From: an uncultured Trueperaceae bacterium
GTDB lineage: Bacteria > Deinococcota > Deinococci > Deinococcales > Trueperaceae
NCBI GenBank assembly: GCA_913057685.1
Contig: CAJXOA010000003.1
Span: 1-64,000 of the forward strand
Length of the DNA: 64,000 nucleotides
Direction: 5' to 3'
This document shows positions 59,435 to 64,000 of the stretch, one piece after another. The position numbers and the translations under genes were made by a program. Within the stretch, counting starts at the first letter, position 1. Every line of letters begins with the position of its first letter. Under the pieces are notes generated by a model. The model saw only the letters and a list, made by a program, of their open reading frames with translations. It was not told the origin of the DNA and made no database searches.

Positions 59435-59465
59435 CGGGGGCGCCGACCGGCGCCCCCGCGCGTTT
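59433..59465 (+). terminator. Terminator after secDF
   Basis: CGCGGGGGCGCC (59433-59444), loop GACC, GGCGCCCCCGCG (59449-59460), perfect 12-bp stem followed by CGTTT. It ends the rimP-secDF unit and faces the converging lipoprotein gene. Confidence 0.75.
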
Positions 59466-59496
59466 GGTGCCGTCCGTCCCTGGGGAGGCCGCCGGC

Positions 59497-59910
59497 CTAC
59501 GAACCGCCGGCCGACGGGCCGCCCGCCGGTTCGCGCCACTCGAGCTGCCGCACGTACGTCCCCTCCCACGACACGACCACCCGCCAACGCCCGTCGCGCA
59601 GCGGCCCGACGTCGTCCGGGAGGCGCAACGTCACGGTGCGGCCGGCGTCGTCGTCCGCCAACCAAACGCTGGCGGACGCCACCTCGAACCCGGCGGGGGG
59701 GAACCACTGCACCGCCAACCAGCCGTCGCGCGGCACCTCCCGCACCGTCAGGCGCAACGCCGGTCGGCCCTCCAGCCGCTCGAGGCGGGCGTCCGCGACG
59801 CGGAGGCGGGGCGGGATCTCCGGCAGGTCCGCCGGCACGGGCGGCACGAACAACGGAGTGCACCCCACCAACGACGCCGCCGCGACGAGGGCGAACAGGG
59901 CCCCCCTCAC
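59497..59910 (-). CDS. Predicted lipoprotein of unknown function
   Basis: 137 residues. The signal peptide ends with the lipobox SLVGC near residue 17. The rest looks like a single beta-rich domain (DARLERLEGRPALRLTVREVPRDGWLAVQWFPPAGF...). No family recognised. The GTG start overlaps the rsmE stop (GTGA). Last gene of the run PlsY/AAR-prmA-rsmE-lipoprotein. Confidence 0.7.
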   Translation of the reverse strand: MRGALFALVAAASLVGCTPLFVPPVPADLPEIPPRLRVADARLERLEGRPALRLTVREVPRDGWLAVQWFPPAGFEVASASVWLADDDAGRTVTLRLPDDVGPLRDGRWRVVVSWEGTYVRQLEWREPAGGPSAGGS

Positions 59911-60635
59911 GACGCCTCCGCCAACGCCAGGGCGGCGAACGCGACCGGCGCCGTTTCCGCCCGCAGGATGCGCGGGCCGAAGCGCACGCGCTGCGCACCA
60001 CCCGCCGCGGCGGCCTCCACCTCGTCGGGCGTGAAGCCGCCCTCCGGCCCGGTCACCACCGCGAGCGGCGGCGTGCCCGCCGACCGCCAGTCGGCGACCG
60101 CGGCGTGCACCGGGACGTCCCCCTCGGGGTCCGCCACCCACACGCGCGTCCCCCCCGCCGCCACCCCCGCCAGGGCGTCCTCGAAGGCCACGACGTCGGT
60201 GACGTCGGGCACGTGCGCGCGGCCGCTCTGCTTCGCCGCCTCCGCCGCGACGCGGCGGTAGCGCGTCGCCTTCGCCGGCGTCAGGGTCGGACGTTCGCTG
60301 CGCGCCGCCCGGAACGGCACGAACCGCGCGACCCCCAGTTCGGTGCCCTGCCGCACGACGCCCGCCAGGGCGTCGCCCTTGAGGAGCGCCACCCAGGCGG
60401 TCACGTCCGGCCCGGCGTCGGCGGGGTTCGCTTCGGGCGCGTCCAGGTGCAGCTCGACGGCGTCGGGCGTCACCCGCACCACCCACCCGGCCGCCCGGCG
60501 GCCGCTCCCGTCGAACGCCTCGACCGGGTCGTCCGGGGCGACGCGCAGGACGCGCGCCAGGTGGTGCGCCTCCGCCCCGTACAGCGTCCGCGGTCCGGCC
60601 GCGAGGTCGGGGATGCGGACGCGTCGGACCCTCAC
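59907..60635 (-). CDS. rsmE: 16S rRNA m3U1498 methyltransferase
   Basis: 242 residues. PUA-like N-terminus (GAEAHHLARVLRVAPDDPVEAFDG) and C-terminal SPOUT knot (LAVVTGPEGGFTPDEVEAA, then FGPRILRAETAPVAFAALAL), as in RsmE. It adds a methyl to U1498 in the decoding centre. It overlaps prmA as GTGA and the lipoprotein as GTGA. Confidence 0.93.
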   Translation of the reverse strand: MRVRRVRIPDLAAGPRTLYGAEAHHLARVLRVAPDDPVEAFDGSGRRAAGWVVRVTPDAVELHLDAPEANPADAGPDVTAWVALLKGDALAGVVRQGTELGVARFVPFRAARSERPTLTPAKATRYRRVAAEAAKQSGRAHVPDVTDVVAFEDALAGVAAGGTRVWVADPEGDVPVHAAVADWRSAGTPPLAVVTGPEGGFTPDEVEAAAAGGAQRVRFGPRILRAETAPVAFAALALAEAS

Positions 60636-61420
60636 CGGCGCACCGCCACGAACGCGGTCCACTCGCCCTCGACGGTGCGGGCGGTGACGTCGAAGGCCTC
60701 CTCGAGCGCGGTCGCGACCGCGTCCGCCTTCGTCGTCAGGACGCCGGCGGCGAGCAGCGTCCCGCCGGACGGCAACGCGCGTGCGTACGCCGGCGCGAGC
60801 GCCACGTGCGCCTCGGCGAACAGGTTGGCGCACAGCACGTCCGCCCGGTGCGCAGGGCGGGCGGGATCGAGTTCGCCGACCTCGAACGTCGCGCGCGAGC
60901 GGTTGCGCTCGGCGGTCGCTCGCGCCACCGGGACGGTGGCGGGGTCGACGTCGACGCCGTGCGCGGTGGCGGCGCCCAACAGGTCGGCGGCGACGGCGAG
61001 GATGCCGGTGCCCGCCCCGACGTCCAGCACCCGCCGGCCGGCGAGGTCGTGCGCCTCGAGCGCCTCCAAGACCGAGCGGGTGGTCGGGTGGTGCCCCGTC
61101 CCGAACGCCATGCCCGGGTCGAGCCACAGCGCGCGCTGTCCGGCGTGCAGCTCGACCGGGGCGTGCGTGGGCGCCACCACGAGCCCCTCGAGGCGGACGG
61201 GGGCGAGGTCGGCGTAGTACTTCGCGAGCCAATCGACGTCGCCCTCCGCCTCCCAGCGGCCGCGCGCCTCGAGCGCCGGGTCGTCGAACGCGACGACGTC
61301 GTCGAACCAGGCGACGACCTCCGTGCCGCGTTGCGCCAGGCCGCGGCAGCCGTGCGCCCACAACGCCGCGACCTCCGGCGGGTCGTCCTCCAGCACGCCG
61401 GGCAGCACGAACGCCTTCAC
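60632..61420 (-). CDS. prmA: Ribosomal protein L11 methyltransferase
   Basis: 262 residues. The substrate domain is at the N-terminus and an SAM-dependent Rossmann domain follows: LWLDPGMAFGTGHHPTTR, VLDVGAGTGILAVAA and CANLFAEAHVALAP (an N-x-F version of the family's DNP-like motif IV). It methylates L11. The GTG start overlaps the PlsY/AAR fusion stop as GTGA. Confidence 0.92.
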   Translation of the reverse strand: MKAFVLPGVLEDDPPEVAALWAHGCRGLAQRGTEVVAWFDDVVAFDDPALEARGRWEAEGDVDWLAKYYADLAPVRLEGLVVAPTHAPVELHAGQRALWLDPGMAFGTGHHPTTRSVLEALEAHDLAGRRVLDVGAGTGILAVAADLLGAATAHGVDVDPATVPVARATAERNRSRATFEVGELDPARPAHRADVLCANLFAEAHVALAPAYARALPSGGTLLAAGVLTTKADAVATALEEAFDVTARTVEGEWTAFVAVRR

Positions 61421-63093
61421 GGGGTCGCCTCCGCGGGGGGCGGTTCGGCGGCGACGATGCGGAAGCCCAGGCGCTCGCCCTCCTCCAGGAACCAGGCGAC
61501 GTCCGCCGCCCGCGCCCGCCCGCCGGTCGTCGCCCGCTCCCGCGCGCCGGTGGCGGCGAGGATCATCGTTTCCGCCAGGCAGGCGGGCACCTGCCCGTCC
61601 CCGAAGTGCAGGTCCAGGTCGCTGACGCTGTCGCCGGGCGGCCGCACGACCCCGCCCGGGAGGAGCCGCACGCCGGGCACGTCGGCGACCGCCGGATCGA
61701 CGTCCGCCGGCCGCCCGACGTCGACGACCAACGCGCCCGGCGCGACGTGCTCGGCGCGCACGACGTACCCCGGCGCGTTCGTCGCGACGACGACCAACGC
61801 CGCGTCCCGCACCGACGCGACGTCGGTGGACGCCGTCACCTCGGTGTCCGGGTACTTGCGGCGCAACGTCGCGGCGCTGCGCTCCAGGCGGGCGGCGTCG
61901 CGCCCGACCAGCCGCAACGTCGCGACGTGGCCCGCCAGGTAGCGCGCCACCCCGAACGCCACCACGCCGTTCGCGCCGACGACCGCCGCCTCCACCCGGT
62001 CGGGCGGGTGTCCCTCGCTCCGCAGTTGCTCGAGGAGCGCCGGGAGGCTCGCCTGCACCGTCGCGGCGGTGTACCCCCCACCGTGCGTGACGGGGAGGTC
62101 CGGCACCGCCCGCTGGACTTCGGCGCCCTTGTCGCCGACCGTCGACCAGTACGCCCCCAGCCCGAACGCCTCCGCCCCCAACTCGCGCGCGAGGCGCGCC
62201 CCGCGGATCGCCATGCGGGTCGCCGCCTCGTCGTCGCCGCGGATCTGGTCGGGCAGCATCGGCCCACCGATCAACGCCACCTCGAGGGTCCGCCCGTCGG
62301 GCAGGTCGACCCCACGGAGGATCCCGTGGAGTTGCGGCCGGAGCCACGGCAGGAACCGCCGCAGCGCCCCCTCGCCGATCCACCCGCGGCGGTAGGCGAG
62401 GTGCACCCACGCCTGGCTGCGGACCTGCCAGACGTCGTCGAGGGTCATGGGGTGGATCAGGAACGCGGCGCGCACCCGGCCGCTCGGCACGCCGCGCACG
62501 GGGGGCGGGTCGCCCAAGCGAGGTTCGGTACCGTCGACGATCCGCGCGAACGCCGGCGCGGAGCGCACCGCGATGACCAACGCCCACGTCCCGCCCAACG
62601 CCCACGGCGCGCCGGGCCACACGCTCAGGACCCCGACGCCGAACAACGTCGCGACCGGGACGTACCCCCACCGCGCGAGGGCGGCGGCGTACGCCGACAC
62701 GGCGGCCGCCAGCGCCGCCCAAGGGAGAGCGCCGGCGACGCCGACCGCCGTCGCGGCGCCCAACAGCACGCCGTTGCCGCGGCCGCGGGGCGGCCGCGCG
62801 AGCGGGGTGCGGGGCGGCGGCAGGACGTGCCCCAGCACGACCGCGGCGGCCGCGGGGAGGGCGGCCGGCAGCAGCGCGACGGCGAGCGCGCCCTTGACGA
62901 CGTCGAGGCCGAACCCGACCGCCGCGACGCCGGGCCCGAGGAGGCGGAAGACGTTCTCGACCCCGAGCAGGCCGGGCACGACGTCGCGCGGGTCGCGTCC
63001 CGAGACGCGGCCGATCCACCACGCCCCCACCGGCACCGCCCCCACCAGGTACCCGGCGGCGACGGACGCGAGGACGGCGAGGGACGCGGACAC
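61417..63093 (-). CDS. PlsY-like membrane domain fused to acyl-ACP-reductase-like domain
   Basis: 558 residues. Residues 1-195 form five to six transmembrane helices with the layout of PlsY (glycerol-3-phosphate acyltransferase: YLVGAVPVGAWWIG, LDVVKGALAVALL, GHV, DGTE), but its catalytic motifs are altered: the SGN-x-G-x-TN segment reads PGLLGVEN and the GGKG segment reads RGNG. Residues 205-545 resemble the cyanobacterial long-chain acyl-ACP reductase (AAR): VALIGGPMLP, GLGAYWST, VTHGGGYTAATV, Rossmann motif VVGANGVVAFG (371-381), and PACLAETMIL with Cys505 in the place of the catalytic Cys of AAR (FACFAEAMLL). It probably turns acyl-ACP or acyl phosphate into a fatty aldehyde at the membrane. 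The start is GTG 7 nt after TAGAAT. Confidence 0.8.
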   Translation of the reverse strand: MSASLAVLASVAAGYLVGAVPVGAWWIGRVSGRDPRDVVPGLLGVENVFRLLGPGVAAVGFGLDVVKGALAVALLPAALPAAAAVVLGHVLPPPRTPLARPPRGRGNGVLLGAATAVGVAGALPWAALAAAVSAYAAALARWGYVPVATLFGVGVLSVWPGAPWALGGTWALVIAVRSAPAFARIVDGTEPRLGDPPPVRGVPSGRVRAAFLIHPMTLDDVWQVRSQAWVHLAYRRGWIGEGALRRFLPWLRPQLHGILRGVDLPDGRTLEVALIGGPMLPDQIRGDDEAATRMAIRGARLARELGAEAFGLGAYWSTVGDKGAEVQRAVPDLPVTHGGGYTAATVQASLPALLEQLRSEGHPPDRVEAAVVGANGVVAFGVARYLAGHVATLRLVGRDAARLERSAATLRRKYPDTEVTASTDVASVRDAALVVVATNAPGYVVRAEHVAPGALVVDVGRPADVDPAVADVPGVRLLPGGVVRPPGDSVSDLDLHFGDGQVPACLAETMILAATGARERATTGGRARAADVAWFLEEGERLGFRIVAAEPPPAEATP

Positions 63094-63100
63094 GCCGGCG

Positions 63101-63106
63101 ATTCTA
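63101..63106 (-). promoter_or_regulatory. Leaderless -10 (TAGAAT) of the PlsY/AAR operon
   Basis: TAGAAT with a 7-nt spacer to the GTG at 63093; drives PlsY/AAR-prmA-rsmE-lipoprotein. Confidence 0.6.
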
Positions 63107-63159
63107 CCGGCGCGCGCGACGGCGGACGTGCGCCGGCCCCCCGCCGGGCGAGGGCTGGG

Positions 63160-63165
63160 TAGGAT
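63160..63165 (+). promoter_or_regulatory. Leaderless -10 (TAGGAT) of dnaB
   Basis: TAGGAT with a 7-nt spacer to the GTG at 63173. An in-frame ATG at 63164 overlaps this hexamer, so the GTG is the likelier start. Confidence 0.55.
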
Positions 63166-63172
63166 GCAGCGC

Positions 63173-64000
63173 GTGGAGACCCGCACCGCACCGCAGAACC
63201 TGGACGCCGAACAGAGCGTGCTCGGCAGCATCCTGCTGGACAACGACGTGTTCGCGACCCTCGAGGGGTCGTTGGCGGCGGAGCAGTTCTACAAGGAGGC
63301 CCACCGCAAGATCTACACCGCGATGGAGCGCATCTTCCGGCGCGGGGAGGGCATCGACCTCGTCACCCTCACCGAGGAGTTGCGGCAGGCGGGCGACCTC
63401 GACGCCGTCGGGAACGTCCCCTACCTGGTGGGGCTCGCCGACGCGGTGCCGACCGCGGCGTACGCCGAGAGTTACGCCCGCATCGTCGCGGAGAAGGCGG
63501 TGCTGCGCGACCTGATCGCCGCCAGCGGACAGATCCTGCAGTCCGCCTACGAGGGCGCCATGCCGCTCGAGGAGGTCCTCGACGAGGCGGAGAAACGCAT
63601 CTTCGAGTTGGCGTCGACGAAACGCTCGAGCGACTTCGGGACCATGAACACCCTCGTCACGGAGACGTTCGCGTACATCAACGAACTCTTCGCGAACCCC
63701 GACCCGGTGTCGGGCCTGCGGACCGGCTTCAAGGAACTCGACCAGATGACCGCCGGCCTGCAACCCTCCAGCCTGAACGTCCTCGCCGCCCGCCCCAGCA
63801 TGGGCAAGACCGCGCTGGCGCTCTCCTTCGCGGTGCACGCCGCGCTGCGCGAGAACAAGACGGTCGGCGTCTTCAGCCTCGAGATGTCCTCCATGCAGCT
63901 GGTGACGCGGATGTTGTGCAGCGAAGCGCGGGTCGACATGTCGCGCGTCCGCAACGGCCAACTCACCGACCGCGACTTCCAACGCCTCGCCGACACCGCC
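63173..64000 (+). CDS. dnaB: Replicative DNA helicase DnaB (3' truncated by window edge)
   Basis: 276 codons visible, running off the window. N-terminal domain: TAPQNLDAEQSVLGSILLDN, EQFYKEAHRKIYTAM, VPYLVGLADAVPTAAYAESYA. The linker and start of the RecA-like domain follow: SGLRTGFKELDQMTAGLQPSSLNVLAARPSMGKTALALSFA (Walker A ARPSMGKT), then FSLEMSSMQLVTRMLCSEARV. It is the hexameric fork helicase. No intein is seen before the edge. Divergent from the PlsY/AAR operon. Confidence 0.95.
   Translation, partial: METRTAPQNLDAEQSVLGSILLDNDVFATLEGSLAAEQFYKEAHRKIYTAMERIFRRGEGIDLVTLTEELRQAGDLDAVGNVPYLVGLADAVPTAAYAESYARIVAEKAVLRDLIAASGQILQSAYEGAMPLEEVLDEAEKRIFELASTKRSSDFGTMNTLVTETFAYINELFANPDPVSGLRTGFKELDQMTAGLQPSSLNVLAARPSMGKTALALSFAVHAALRENKTVGVFSLEMSSMQLVTRMLCSEARVDMSRVRNGQLTDRDFQRLADTA

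Noticed and set aside
63164-63166. ATG start for dnaB at 63164
   Set aside because: It overlaps the TAGGAT -10, so it could not be in the mRNA if that promoter is used; the GTG at 63173 has the usual 7-nt spacing.

Overview
The window is a contiguous, very GC-rich bacterial chromosome segment carrying mostly housekeeping genes. I see no phage, IS element or CRISPR array. Several traits point to the Deinococcota, probably a Trueperaceae-like lineage: a tmRNA tag ending NQNYALAA, a fused SecDF, a giant TamB-like protein in a diderm envelope, and many leaderless promoters in which a TANNNT -10 hexamer sits 6-9 nt before the start codon. The taxonomic placement is inference.

Layout. 1-7.2 kb: 3' part of ddl, an HNH nuclease, a manA/hydrolase pair, a VTT membrane protein, an orphan ABC ATPase, and a Crp-family regulator abutting a cytochrome P450. 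7.3-7.7 kb: a tRNA-Asp/Phe/Thr operon with a canonical promoter. 7.7-15.5 kb (minus strand): dxs, a lipoprotein, an MBL hydrolase, an FAH-family hydrolase, an ABC-F ATPase and a MalK/UgpC-type ATPase. 15.6-19.6 kb: a Phd/ParE toxin-antitoxin pair, tmRNA, a nucleoside-type ABC ATPase and a DegT aminotransferase with an unusual Cys-rich insert. 19.6-22.7 kb: metX, metY and a type IV pilin-like gene, followed by the SRP RNA. 23-31.5 kb (minus strand): a low-Mr phosphatase with rsh, and an overlapping chain acyP-trpC-SDR-OstA-like-LptD-like-LptF/G-like. 31.7-40.6 kb: the 2,985-residue TamB-like protein. 40.6-47.1 kb: ctpA, glgA, a TPR protein, glmS and a CvpA-like protein. 47.1-52.6 kb: pheST and an aminotransferase operon, each behind a leader with a short ORF and an intrinsic terminator. 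52.7-59.4 kb: rimP-nusA-ylxR-infB, a small unknown gene and secDF. 59.5-63.1 kb (minus strand): a PlsY-like/acyl-ACP-reductase-like fusion, prmA, rsmE and a lipoprotein. The 5' part of dnaB ends the window.

Common logic. First genes of transcription units are usually leaderless, often with GTG starts. Internal operon junctions are mostly GTGA or ATGA stop/start overlaps (sixteen cases), so translational coupling looks routine. Envelope biogenesis is a recurring theme: the Lpt-like chain, TamB, SecDF, CtpA, ddl and glmS.

Most notable items: (i) a leaderless 14-codon leader peptide with two Phe codons followed by a three-state attenuator upstream of pheST; (ii) a similar leader ORF plus terminator upstream of the aminotransferase operon; (iii) a fusion of a PlsY-like membrane domain, with diverged motifs, to a domain resembling cyanobacterial acyl-ACP reductase that keeps the Cys-containing active-site segment, a plausible source of fatty aldehyde for the alkylamine lipids of this phylum; (iv) an 8-codon leaderless ORF that carries the ctpA ribosome binding site and overlaps its start.
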